Source of the DNA: Marsupella aquatica
Taxonomy: Eukaryota > Marchantiophyta
NCBI GenBank assembly: GCA_973895155.1
Contig: OZ316895.1
Coordinates: 12,214,001 to 12,278,000, forward strand
Direction: 5' to 3'
Length of the DNA: 64,000 nt
Below the pieces are notes generated by a model. That model searched no databases and was not told where the DNA came from. It worked only from the letters and a program-made list of their open reading frames with translations. The translations under genes were made by a program, and so were the position numbers. Positions 12,890 to 25,800 of this stretch are shown in pieces (position 1 is the stretch's first letter; every line of letters starts with the position of its first letter).

Positions 12890-14458
12890 CTACCTTAACA
12901 GTTAGCTCCGACGTCGCTTACTCCGACGCCGAGCTCCCTTATGGTCCAGGCCCGGATAGGCCATCCGGGGAGGACTTAGCATGGGGAGACTTGTGAGCAA
13001 TGAGATGTGGCACTTGCGAAGCAAGGGGCCAAGCTGGGGACACACACTAAGGACTTGGACTAGCCTATGACTGGTTGGGTCAAGGGGAAATGGGCCGGGC
13101 TCAAGCATGGCTGTCCGGACTTTGAGTTCTGAGGGCTGGGGAGTGAGCTCCTCTTGGGCCCAAGGCCAATGGAGTTGAGGCCATTGGCAACGGACGCTTG
13201 GGGCGCAAGTTGTGGCCCGATCCGGGTTGGGCCGGTCGGGGGCCCCGAGCGACGATCAGACCTGAGGGCCTAGGCATGAGCACTGGGTCGGCCCGGTCAC
13301 AACGGGCTAAGGCACTCCGCTTGCGGATGCCTATCGAGAAAGTTATGGGCGTTGCCAGTTGGTGACGCGACCTTTATGCGCGATGAGATCCGGGTTGGGG
13401 GCCAAATGTTTAGGGACCAAAGCTGGTCCGGGGGTGGCAGGTCTCCAGAAGCATATATGAGGGGAGTGGTGTCTCCCTGGGGGCTAAGGCCGAGCCGAAG
13501 TCGTGAGCCGCGGCGGTCGCGACACTAAGGGAAACCGCTAAACGGAAATGGTGATATCTTCCCAACGGGAAGTTCGTTGGAGGACTTCTTGGGTGCGTTG
13601 GAAAACTCTTGAGGAGGACTACGCCCTCCTGAGCTCAGATGGGTCCAGGTTGCCATGGGTTCTCGGGGTTTGTGGATGTTAGCTCGCTCGCTTGCCAAAT
13701 CCTGCCGAATAGCAGCCAAGCCGCGTCCAGCCTCCCAAGGGAGCTTGCGTTGGGGAGGCAAGGCCAAGTAGGTATGGAGTCTGAGTCCCAAGGGCGCTCG
13801 GTCCCTAGACCATAAGTGGGGCGAACTGGGAGCGGTTGTTAGAGTCAGGGCCGTGCTGGTCCCGGCGTGTTGAGACAAGCTTGGGACAAGCTTTAGGACA
13901 AGCTACGCTATTTGGGCCATGAGCATGTCCTGAGGTCAGGGCGGTCAGTTGGTGATGGATAGGTACGAGGGGGAACCCGGGCCGCGCCCAAGGAAGGAGC
14001 TGTCCTGGACGGACAGTGGGCGTGGGTTCTGGTTCCGGCTTATGGCATCGGGAGGACCTATTGCTGACCTATTTACCAACGTCTGTTGAGCTTGAGTTAG
14101 GCTGCTAGATTTGGCGAGTTCTAGATCCGGAGGGGTTACTTACCGAGGTGCTTGGTTGCTTGTGCAGATAGTGAGGACCGTTGAGTAGCAGTCGTGTAGG
14201 TGAGCAAGTGCGGCTTCGTATGGGAGGGGCCGTAGGTGGTGCTAGAGGCACTTGGATGCTTGCTCGAGGTATTCCGTGGAGACGTTCGGGCACCAAGGGC
14301 ACTTAGACGCAAGTGCTGGGATTGGTGAGGGCGCTGGGTGGCTAGGTCCACCACTAATGGTAAGACCAACAAGTTTATTTATTTATAAAAGCTCAAAGTA
14401 CAAAAGGGGATGTCTGAGGGGAGGCTACCATACATGGGTCATGGTCTGATTTCCAACA
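12890..14458 (-). mobile_element. GC-rich island, probable truncated LTR retrotransposon
   Basis: This block is visibly GC-rich (many cccgg/ggccc words) between AT-richer flanks, so it looks inserted. Read on the minus strand, it begins at 14458 with TGTTGGAAATC and has a TATA-like TTTTATAAATAAAT about 70 bp in. CAACA at 14084-14088 could close a ~375-bp LTR with TGTTG...CAACA ends. Several GC-rich minus-strand frames follow, none recognisable as gag or pol. No second LTR or convincing primer site was found, so this is at best a truncated element. A solo GC-rich repeat of another kind remains possible. Confidence 0.4.
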
Positions 14459-16141
14459 AATGCTGAGTGAAACAGATGCCTCTAATAGCTTTTTACTTTG
14501 GGGCTAGAAGACAATGTTCTTTGAAGTGGAAACTTATTTTAGAAGTGTTGTCAAGGGGAAAAGGGAGTGGTATAGGACTTGTCAATTATTTTTGAATAGT
14601 GGTTATTTCTATTGGGGCTAGTGTTGGGAGACTTGTTGTTTCAAGTTGAAGGTAGAAAATAGCTCACCAGAAATGTGTAAGCCAACATGACTCTAAGTGT
14701 CCACACCTTTCTCATCTTGTACCCGTATTCTTCTATACATATCTCATTTGAACAAGCAAGTCAATACAAATCCATTGAACTCTTCCTTGTCCATCCTGAT
14801 ATGATATAACACTTTTGACAAGGATATCAGTAGCAGGACATTCAGGGTAGGACTTGAGAAATACCCCAAATAAATGACCAAACTCACTAGGGGTTTTAAT
14901 AGACAGAATTTCTTAAATGATAATCAATTTTTACCCATAGAGAAGAGCTGCTGCCCAATGTCTTGCAACGGGTTGATTTGTCCTGTCCAGAGTGTTTTGC
15001 AAGGGTGGGCAGGAAAACCTCCTGCTCACCCAAACTCGCAAGTTATGGCATGCGGGAGAAAACTTTTGGCAAGCCCGGCTCCAGGATTTTTAAGTTTGCA
15101 GGGCTCACTGGGATCCAAAAAACCTGGTTCCCCAGCTGATCATGCTAAAGTCTTCCATGGCTGGGCATTCCTGGTATCTGGTGGTAGTGCTCTTAGCACT
15201 GCAAACTGGAAGTGCAGCATTCTCAATTTTGACGCCCATAGAACATTCTTACTGGTCACCCTATTCCCGACAGGTAAAGGGGCACCAGTGGTGAGTTCAA
15301 ACAGAGGCCCCATGCATGCACAAGTGTGAGCACCTCATACGCTTCCATTTTGGGATGCAGCAGGGCCCTCCATGAGGATTGAGAATGATGCACCCTCAGC
15401 AACAACCCTCACATTTGGGGAGGTGAGAAGCCAGACTCCACTCCTCGGCAAGAATCTCCATATTTGACGCAAGGGAGACAACTTTTGGCTGGCCCAGACA
15501 TGCTACAGTTCCTGTTACAAGGAAGAACCCCATTTTGCTACCAAACTTATTAGCAAGCCAAAACCTGGTTAGTAAAACTCAATTTTGGGACTTGCATTCT
15601 TTGCTAGCTATATGGAGAAGTCAGCAAAAATCAAAAGACATTGTCCCCCTGACTCTCTAAAAATACTCTAGTCCCTAGGAAAAAATTCTATTCTTCTCGC
15701 ATCAGGTAGAAAAAATAGTGTAGGTCCAGAGGGTAGGTTTAGACATTGGTGGTCCCAGTGGCTCTCCAAAACAGGCAGTAATTCATTTGGTTTAAGACCA
15801 TGCATTACAACCAGAGGAAATCCTCTGTTTCCAAATCAAATCAAAATCATCCTCCGCGCTTGGCAGCTGCGATGAACATGATTGCATGCAACTCTACGTA
15901 CGTTACGAAAAAGTTTTCAGAATCATACATAACCATATAACGGAAGACCGAATTAAAGAAGTTGTAACGAGAGTCACTGGTAATTTGGGACCGAAGATTG
16001 TCGACGGGAACAACGAACCAAGGAAATCCTTGTGCAGGATCGATGAAACGGAAGGAATGACCTCGGTCCTTTTGACACCACGTTCGCGTTTGACGTAATG
16101 AGTTGGAGAAGGTCCGAGCAGTTACATTATGATCAACCAAA
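14459..16141. other. Anonymous DNA and upstream region of the AT-hook/WD40 gene
   Basis: No gene was recognised up to the start of the AT-hook/WD40 gene. The last few hundred bases presumably hold its promoter and 5' leader, but no element can be fixed. Confidence 0.3.
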
Positions 16142-19100
16142 ATGAGATTTTCTAATCTATCCGTCGATGTGACGAAGACAACTTATACTACCATGAGAGG
16201 AGCAGCTGGAGCTGGCAAGGCTCTCGCTCTCGAGGAGAACATCGCTCCCGAGGAAAACACTAACGTGCAGCAGTGCTCTGATGATCCTGCCGCTGCGAGA
16301 GGAGAGGGTAATGGGAATGGCGATGGCAACCAGACCGTTGTCGACCGAAGGAGTTGCAGTAGGAGTGCACCGACTTGTCCCAACTGCAATGGTTGTAAGG
16401 ATGTGAGCTCTAGATCTGTTTTCGAGGAAGTCGGTGTGGTTGGTGGGAAGGATCCGAGATGGGATGATGGGGGACAGGGTACCGACGATGTTTCTCGCGC
16501 AACGACGTCCTCGGCGGCAGTGGCGGCGGAGAAGCCACACTTATCATCGTCGTCTGAGATGATCAAGCAAGTGAAAGAGGAGGAGAGGACTATCGGAAGG
16601 ACGATTGAGAGTGAAGATGTCGGGGTACATGAATCGACCCTAGCGAAGTTGAAGCGGAAAATTCGGTTGAAGTTGTTGGCGGAAGAGGCGAGGAATTCGC
16701 AGCTGTCTGCCACAGCTGAGGCGCACGAATACCTCATTAATGGCGGGCAAGAGAAGAGGGCAGCAGGAGGTGAAGGCCCATCTTCATCGTCTCGGGTAAT
16801 TACTGAAATCCGAAACTCCTCAGGCTGTCCTATACACCAACAGCATCACTCGCAGGCTAATTTACAGCAGCTTTCTCAAGCAGGTAAGCAGTATCTGAAA
16901 GACAATGGATCGCAAGTTAGGGTTCAAGGCAGAATCATTGTAGATTTGTCGAGCGATGATGAAGCAGACGTTTCAAATCCATCCAGAACTCAGCAGCAGC
17001 AGAATAATGTTATTCAAAAGACTTCTCAGGTTTCCGGCGGGGCTGCTGCTGCCCTTCTTCGTCCAAAACAGGAAGAGGAAGCTTATAGCTCGATTCTGGA
17101 GAGGATGCTGCGTCCTTTGATTGATAGAGCTGCTGCTGCCATGGATCAGAGTAGCAAACCCACGCCAAAAAAAGTTAAAGCAAGCACTTCTGCGGAGCGG
17201 AGCAGCAGCAACAAGCCAATTTCCAAGGTGAAGTGTGAGTTAGTCGACGAACTGGCAGACTTGCTGGATCTTGGTAAAGGCAAAACTTCTTTGCCAGTTG
17301 CTGGTTCTTCTGCTCGCCGGAAAAAAGGGGGATCCTTACAATTGGACAACACGTTGGACAAAACTCCAGCAAAGAAAAGAGGGCGTCCAAAAAAAGTATC
17401 TCTCGAGCAACCAACAATCAATCCGGTGAAGGAGTCCAAATCAACGAAAGAGAAAGTCGTGTCTAGAAATTCCAATCCTTTGGCAGATGCCCGGGCAGAT
17501 GGGTACGAACGAGAACGAGAAAACAACATTCTCCGCAACAGGGCTTTTCTTCAAGGGCTGAGCTTACAGTGCAAAGGCCCCCAACCTCAATCTAGGGCGG
17601 CAATGTCACCGCCACCAGTGCTCGTGACTTCTGACCCGGACTGGGAGGAGAATGATGGCGACATCATTCGCAACGGCGATCCCCACACTGAGAATCGTGT
17701 CGAGTCCCAGAGAAGTCAGATAACTTCTGCCCTGTCTGGATCTTCTGCAATCCAAAGACCGGGAAAAACTCAGACAAGTGATGAAGACTACGACGAGGAG
17801 GAGGATCCGGAGGAGAACGACGATAACAGTTCCAAGAGCTCCAAACTCAGTAACATGCGAGGGAAGGTGAAACCCCTACAGAACGGGAAAGAGAAGGTCC
17901 CTCGAGGACGGCCCAGGAAAGCGAAGGCCTCCGCCACGACTCCCAAAGAAGCGGGGCTTTCCAATCAGGAGTTGATTAGAATTTTAGCTGGATTGCTAAC
18001 CTCGCAGAGTGCAGGTTCCCTTCCACCAAACCTCCTGCAAAGGTTGGAGAACTCGAGCAATGGAGGTGAAAGTAATCATACGGCTAGCACCGTACGTAGA
18101 GGAAGGCCACCAGGGTCGAAGAAAAAACCAACTGAGGTGCGCCAACAGAAAGAGAAACGTAAGGCGGACAGTACACCACCACCACCACAACGGAACTCGA
18201 GTAGTCCGACGTCGACCTCTATATCAGCAGGGTCAGAAGGCAAGAAACTCAAAGATACGTGGCTCACAACAAGTTCGTTCGAAACTCCGAAGACAGACTA
18301 TGAGCTGCAGCGCGATCGTGCAGTTCGAGATCGCAAAGATCAAATTGACAAATTGGGGGCAGTTGCGGACCTGATCGGAGAAATCAACGCTCCTCCTCGC
18401 CCAACCAGGCCCTACCACAAGAGATGGACATCTCTGAACCCGGAATATAACAGACAAACGAGGCTGAGGGATCGGCTCAGCGCAAAGAGCAAGACCTTAC
18501 CGGCAGTAAAGTCCGAGCCAGTTAAAGAGGAGATCTTAAACGCAGATGACGCAGATACATTAGTGGAGGAGAGGCCAGATCCGTCCTTTGCAGACTCATT
18601 GGTCGCCAAATTCTCAAATTGGGCCACCCTTCAAAAGCAACGTCCTGCGGCTCCTATGCGCGAGTGGGACCTAAACGAGCCTTCAGTGGCGATGGGACCA
18701 AGAGTCATAAGCTTCGAGGCTCGAGAAGGGCGAGAACAGTTGCTCGATCCTTTGCTAACGAGAATCTACACGATGGACGTTGGCGCCGTTAAAGGCGAGT
18801 ACAATGGTCTGCTGGCAGCTGGAGGCAGCCAAGGCCGCATTGCGGTGTTTGCTGTGAAGGGTTCCGAAGCTTGGTCTAGCTATGGCAAAGCAAGATTGGA
18901 TGCATTCTCGGATGAGGACGAGGCCCGCGTACCCATTCTGGCCTGGTCTGTTGACAGCAGCTGGATTTCCCAAGTCATCTTCTTGCCTAGCCAATTTAAG
19001 GTGCGTAACATATATTGAGTACATTTGTGGTAGGCCAAAATGCCTGTCTGATATTGTCCGTTGGTAGATAGAACAAATTCATTTGAGAAGTTGATTTGGA

Positions 19101-21588
19101 TCCTTAAATGTGGAGTCCCCGTTCAATCTTAGTTTCTCTGTGTAGCCAAACGTCCGCTAGACTGTACTCTTTCGTTAAGAGTGCTGGACCGGGTAAACTC
19201 ACGGCCCTGAAGTAGTTTAAAGGCGGCGAACATAGTACGACGTAAGCTTTACGGCCTAACAATCAAACAACTCGAAGGTATTACGGATGCACGGGACTCG
19301 AGAAAACACACCTGCTTCTTGCATGAGCAGTAGGCTCTTTTTTCATAGCCGTGCACAATTTCAGTCGATGGAAAAGTGGTCAATGTTCTAGGAGGAATCC
19401 AGATAATAACAGCTACAGGTATCGATCATATACTTTTTTCATAGCCGTGCACAATTTCAGTCGATGGAAAAGTGGTCAATGTTCTAGGAGGAATCCAGAT
19501 AATAACAGCTACAGGTATCATATACCCCGATGGATCACTGTGCATTCACGTGATAAATAGGAGTTCGACCAGCCCCGCTGTTTTCTCTCTTGGTCGACTC
19601 GATAAACTAAGAGCATGATTTATGTACAAGTGAGCTCGAGAGGTTGTGTTGCTGAACCAGGAATAGTGATTCATGAGCAACATTGCATTACACTTCTTTG
19701 ACACAAAGTTATACTGGGGACATACTTTATTCTACCATACGTGCAACACCGCATTTGGATGGCTGCAAGCACAGAGCGAGGGTCGATAAGGGGGCGAAAT
19801 TTGCTTGAATCGTCTTCGCATGTAGTATGGCTAGTAGCTATGTCGTGTTGAGTAAAATCTCGAAAGATTATTGAAGCGGAAACTTTTGTATCACCAAAGT
19901 ACGTCACTTGCATCAAAACATGAGCATAAACTAGTCGATAATTCAAAATCCATCTTACAAGTATTTCAGGCCTGTTGGTAACAGGAAAAGGAGATGCTAC
20001 TCCTGTCGAGTTCCAACGATGGCAGAGTGGTTCTCTGGGACGTCAACCGGGTTCGGGTGAAAAAGGGAACTCGAGAGCTGACCCAAGAAGGGATGCCTCG
20101 CGTCGTGTGCCAGACCACCACACTTCACTCGGGCAGCATATTTGGGATGCACGAAATGGAAGGTAGGATGGCCACGGCTAGCGACGATGGAATGGGGATT
20201 TCAGTCATCAGAGAAACGATGATCATTATGGAAAGATGTATCACTGGTCATCACTCTGGTGTGATCCGAAGTGTACGATTCAGGTAATTTATCGAGCTTC
20301 ATGACGCTTAATTAACTTTTCACTCTCTCCATCATAATACTTTAGATCCTCGTTTGGGGGCGGAGAATTCAATTGCAAAGTTCATAAATCTGTTAAAAAG
20401 TCGATTTGAGGATATCACCAACTTGGCTCACTGAAGAAGAAAAGTACTTCACTTTATTTCCAATCATCATGCTCTATCATGCTCTATCTATATATAAACA
20501 AGTTGGGCATCAATGGATAGTCACCATGTAATCTAGTTAATGAACAGTGAGAGAAATATATATCGACAATCAGACACGTTCAGCCAACAGAAGTTTCTAC
20601 TCACCGTTGGTAGATTTGCTTGAGGCAGCTCAAATTAAAGGTTTCTCGAAAAATACATGGTTCCTTTGAAACCTTAAATCTCGCGTAAGCTCAAAAACCT
20701 TCATCCCAGACAAGAGTAGCATTGTCCCTGAAGATGAACGTAACTCCTTGAAAAGGAATTTAAATGATGAGAAGCTGACTCAGATTACTTACATGAAGTG
20801 AAACGTAGAACACAGATGAAAACATTCTTGCTGCACCTAGAATAGAATTGTAATTACGGTTTTTGGGCCTATCAATTTTCAAACTCTTTTCCTTGTTTGT
20901 AGTCTATCTTTCAATCAATGGATTTTCCAGAATGGTATGCATTGTTCATCGAGTGACGAAGAAGGTGGCTATTTGAATCAGCAGGGACAAGAACGTATTG
21001 GCGGATTGCGGAGCAGACATGGGAATTGGAATCTTGGACCTGCGATGTCCCGAGCCGTGCACCCTGAAGCTCTCCACAGAACACAAGACTGCGATGAGCA
21101 CGGTAGAGTGGAGCCCCGGGTCGGACAGCGTGCTGCTATCTGCCAGCCTCGACCCGCAAATCTACCTCCACGACATTCGCAGCACTCGAGGTTTCATGCA
21201 CAGGCTCGACGGACACGTCCACCCCCGCCGTCTCAAATGCTACAGCGTCTACCGACCCACCTTCGTCGATGGTGGACAAGCCGTCGTCAGTCCTGGTGAA
21301 GGAACTCACCACCTATCTCTCTATGCCGTGGACACGGGCTCCGCCATCGGCAAAGTAGACCTCGGTTTCGACACCACGATTGTGCACTGGAGTGGGCTCG
21401 TCCCGAGTGCGCAAGGTGGGCTGTGGGCCGGCAGCAACGCTATCACGTACTGCAAACCAGTCTGGCCGCTGCCTGGCAGCACCAGTCAATTTGACAACGA
21501 TGATCATGAACTGCAGCAGCCCTCCTCGCGGTACAGCGATGGTGGTGTGCCGGTGGCGGGGGACGCATCAACCCCTTACATCGAATAG
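16142..21588 (+). CDS. AT-hook and WD40-repeat protein, three exons
   Basis: Exons 16142-19000, 19985-20283 and 20982 (or 20985)-21588 join in frame to about 1,254 residues. Junctions are AAG|GTGCGT...AACAG|GAAAAG and TTCAG|GTAATT...CAG|CAGG. Exon 1 encodes a long, mostly disordered N-terminus with acidic runs and three AT-hook cores: KKRGRPKK (about 411), PRGRPRK (about 586) and RRGRPPGSKKK (about 652). From about residue 838 the protein becomes a WD40 propeller: SSSNDGRVVLWDV, HSGSIFGM...MATASDDGMGISV, HHSGVIRSVRF, MSTVEWSPGSDSVLLSASLDPQIYLHDIRS. The last blades are less regular. AT-hooks bind AT-rich minor groove, so a chromatin-linked role is inferred. The ATG at 16193 (ACCATGAG) has a better context than 16142 and may be the true start. 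I do not recognise a named orthologue. Confidence 0.82.
19337..19518. repeat. 96-bp-period tandem duplication in intron 1
   Basis: The block from cttttttcatagccgtgc to ctacaggtatc occurs at 19337 and again at 19433, apparently identical over about 85 bp. It lies inside the first intron of the AT-hook/WD40 gene. The identity implies a recent duplication. Confidence 0.9.
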
Positions 21589-22895
21589 CTGATGTAGATT
21601 GAAGCCTTGTTTTTTAAATAGCTAAGGTTACTTTCTTCCAGCTGCTGCAAATTTCGACACACTTAAGTCAACATTGTATCAAGGCGATCTCGTCACGCAA
21701 CGAGAACCCCACATATGAGCTACCCGATCCAGCAACTCCTCGATTCAAGCTCACGATGGTCGACATTCTTTTCATAGATGTACATCGACGAGGATCTGAC
21801 TCCTTCAAGGCATCACCTTCCTGGTGATCCTCACAACAAAAAAGGTGATCGATCTAAAGGGTAGTTTGCTGCGTAAAGGGTATTGCGAAACGGCACAATT
21901 CAAAGATTGCAGCCTGGCGCGTCTTGATGAATGGATGACTGGAGCTAAATCTAAGGGGGAGGGTGTATCGTCTCGAGTTTTGATCGTAGTAAATAGGTCA
22001 GGAGACTCTCACAACAAAAGTTGTGCTGATGCCGTGCTAGAGTTCTGACATTTGTACATTATTCAACATCAAAAGACATCAAACGACAACAGGTGCTGCA
22101 CAAAACAAAACCATCGCTGTATCCTCCGAAGTTCCCTCGGATAGCTGGGGTAGCTTTTTCGGGAACAACCTGTTAATCTGGTGCGTGTTTTAAGCATAAG
22201 TACGTTTGTCTAGAAAGGGTAACAATACCAACGACGAAACCAGCTTTCGTCTGCTAAAGGCGACGACAACTTCATAGGAGCATATATATTCAGAGAGGTT
22301 TTTGTTACATTCTGTATTTTGGGGACGGACACTTAAAGACACGGTTCGACAGCAAAGTGACGCCTTGTGGAGGATCCTTCTAGAGCTGATGAAAATATTA
22401 CTTCTCTCGAAGTGCATTGTTGTTGATGGAGCTGAGAGGTCTTAAATTCCCTCTAAAGAATTACTCCCCAAACAGGAAAAGCTTGCAATGTACAGTGGCT
22501 TATTTCCGAAAGCCTAAAATAGAAATCCTTTGGGCTCTCAGAGCTGTAGCACAGTTTGTTTTCTAACCTCGCCTAAGGTAATGGTAGGTCCCTGAGAACG
22601 TTGCCATCGGCTCCTCGTGTTTCAGCATCCGCTGCAGCTGGGCTGCAACTTCCTTCAAATCGTAGAGCAGTTTCAACGTTGAAAATTCGAACTTCTTTAA
22701 AATGCCTTTCATGATACGATTTCAGTCAAAAAGTTGATAATTTCTCTGGCATGGGCAAGGCATCTTTGATCCACCAATCCCTTTGAGAATGCCATCAAGC
22801 ACCTTGCGAACTGGCAGTGCTGCCAAGTTCTTGAGATGTCGTTATGTGCACAATGGACACTAGTAATATGCTGTACGTGAAAGAATTTAGTGACG
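21589..22895. other. Space between convergent genes
   Basis: This stretch holds the 3' flank of the AT-hook/WD40 gene (+) and the 3' flank of the FRA10AC1 gene (-). No gene was recognised in it. Both 3' untranslated regions probably fall here; no polyadenylation signal could be assigned. Confidence 0.5.
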
Positions 22896-25800
22896 TTATA
22901 AGAACATATCCTTAAAATAAGGTTCAAACTCTTCGTTCCCAGGAGTCTGCTTTGATGACTGCAATCTGGACGTTTCTGCACTGTTTACGCCTGTAGGACG
23001 GTCTCTTGGCCCTGCAGAGAAAACAGCTGAATTAAAGTCAAAAGGTTCTTGTATGCAACAACAGCGGAGGATAAGTTTCCTTGACGACGGTTCATGGGTG
23101 GCAACAGTAAGCAGCACTTGATCTTACAGCAAACGCAATCATATCGTTCAGGACTGAGGAAAAATACCAGGTGACACGCCTGTTTGCTCAATCTGCTTCC
23201 CATCGCCTGTTTCAACATGCTGCTTCTCATCAGAGGCCTCAGAATCGGGACTGCAGCTGCTTCTCAAGCTGTCACTCTCACTCTCAGTGTCAACATCCGA
23301 CTCCTGAGATTTCTTATCTCTTCGACGTGACTTACTGTCTCTGTCTCTGCAAGGCACATGCAAGGTGCTATTTAGAAATTGTAAGTAGCATAAACGTACT
23401 TCGATGAGAAAAATTCCCTATCTCAATACAAAATACTTAGTATAGGATTACTCGAGCCACAAACAAACTATCAATCTTATGAACGTAGGGCAAATAGGAG
23501 AGTAACCAGCACACTATACCTTCGTCGTTTTCGTTTTTTTCCCTGCTCTTTCCGAAGCTGCCTTGCGAACTCCTTCTCTTTACGGTAATTTAGCTTGTAT
23601 GCACATCTACAAAGAACGGCTATCCGTCAGCTAACCAAACACTTGCCTTCTCCATTTCATCTGACTAAACAGTAAAACGAGGATTTTCACAAACCTCAAA
23701 AGTGCAGTGTAAGTTCAGTACCGTAATTTCAAAACGAGGTCCCCAATATCGATCCCACATAAACAAAAATCGACATACACAGACACACAAACTTACCGAG
23801 GGCAAACCCTTAATTTCACCAGAGCCTGCTTACTTTCACCCGATTCCGTGTAGGCAAAGTTGACCTGGCACAGCCCCCCAACAAACACAAGGGATCCACA
23901 AATCCATCCCTTGAGATCAGATGGGGGTTCTTACATGATAAGACATGAGAACAAAAGATACACGTCTAACTTCCTCTTCCACATTCATTGGATTCCTACT
24001 CATTCTTCTTCTTCCCCACACCTGGGATTGAACTTGACAGGCAACTGCATTTGACTGGAGTTCTCAAGACAGCAATCTATTACTGCAACTGATTTTCCAT
24101 GTGACCTTTCAGTACACGTGCCTCATAACTGCGCAACCCATCCCTTTCATTGCAGTTTTTATTTCCACAGATAAACTGACCTGCACAGCGCAAGAAGCAT
24201 GTTATATTGCAGCATCGAAAAAATGTCATAAATATACTAACGGCATCAAAATTCGAGCTCCAAGCCTGAACACATTTATTAAGTCGATACGCTCACAACC
24301 TCGACCCGAAGAAAGAGTCTTAGGCATCCATAGTGAAGAAACACATGTCAGACTTGATGAAAACATATGTACAAGCCAATTCATCTACTATTATTCGTCC
24401 AAATGGTTCAGAAGCCCAGCTCCAGCCTGCTCTGGGCATTACACACGCCCTCTCACCTACTTCGTAAGGCACCAATCAAACATCTGGGTGAGCCTTGACA
24501 GGCCCATGCATAAAATACTGTTTCAGTTGGTACACCTAGTTTGATGTTTGGGAACATAAATTCATATTATTGACACACCGGAGATACTAAAGTCGACTCA
24601 TGAGTTCTCAGGTAAATGGAAGTCCCACCTTTTCCGCCAATGACTTCCTTTTCAGACCGCCACCTTAATCCAATCTGCAAGAATGCTGAATAGCTACCAA
24701 TTAATTTCGGTAAATAACCGTGATCGACATAAATGAAATGTCTAAGACAAGGGCAGCTTTGAACTGATATAGCTAAGTCCGTCTTAGAAAAAGTAAAATC
24801 TACAAAATCACTTTCCAATCCTCAGCCGAATCAACAGAACAATCAAAGCAAGATTACTGTCATGGAAGAGTACAATGATAAAGCATATCCTAATAGGTTG
24901 CACACTTAAATGCTGAATAAGGTAGCTTTCATCAGTCTAGAGACGATGTCTGGCATCCCTTGGATATATTTCCATACAAACAAATTGTTCATGTCACAGA
25001 ATTCTCTTCAAAAGTAATTCTGAATATGTGGGTAAGAATAGACAAAAACCTTGCTCTCTTTGTAACGTGACATGTCTGCGATGCAATATCTGGAAACAAT
25101 TAATTCGTTCAGTGTCAGATGAAGTAGAAATATGACGGCCATGAGCTGAGGTAAAAGAAACAGCATAACACTCGACCCATTAGGTGCCTTCATAGTATTC
25201 GAGCGACCGCATTTTCAGAAGCTCTCAAAGAACAACCACTAAAATACAAACAAAAAGCAACATCACTGAGAATTTAGGAGAATACTCTTTAAAAAGCTTG
25301 TCATAGTAACGTTTAGCGAGCCGCTGCTCCCAGGTTTGCTCCATATCATCCTCTTCGGTGCGTATAAATCTGGTAGAAACATTGTCAGAATACTGAAGGA
25401 TTGCCAGTTAGAGTTTATGATCACGATTGATAGAAAAAGTCTAGAACGATTCACGCAGGAAGGAACTCCTCATAGCAGGAGCCTTGAGACGAAGCAGAAC
25501 TACTGGATTCAAGATTTGTAACCTGTAAGTTTCTCGCAAGGTATCCAAATCAGTTTTGACAAGTTTAGGACCCACTGCTGTCTCTCCTTTACGATAATGA
25601 TTCACTACAAACAGAGACACAATGTAAGAACAAGATAATGACTTCATGTGAATCTCATGGAAAAATATTCATCTTTGTTCAAGACAAGAATTCGGTAACC
25701 TTCGTTATTTTCAAACCTTGTATTGCACTATGCAAAGAACCCTAACAAGAAAACGGAATTGGTTGTGGGAACATGTGTAGCCCTCAGCAAAAATTTATTG

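Noticed and set aside
12902-13878. Several GC-rich minus-strand frames as genes
   Set aside because: They are Pro/Ser/Arg-rich with no domain and fit the compositional bias of the island.
19961-19984. Acceptor TTTCAG|GCC for exon 2 of the same gene
   Set aside because: It puts TAA in frame within four codons; the AACAG|GAAAAG site 15 bp downstream stays open.
20931-20984. Earlier acceptor TTCCAG|AATGG for exon 3 of the AT-hook/WD40 gene
   Set aside because: In the required phase it reaches TGA after about 15 codons; the acceptors at 20981 or 20984 keep the frame and the WD40 pattern.
24101-24544. 147-codon plus frame
   Set aside because: It is antisense to FRA10AC1 exon 7 and introns and has no domain.
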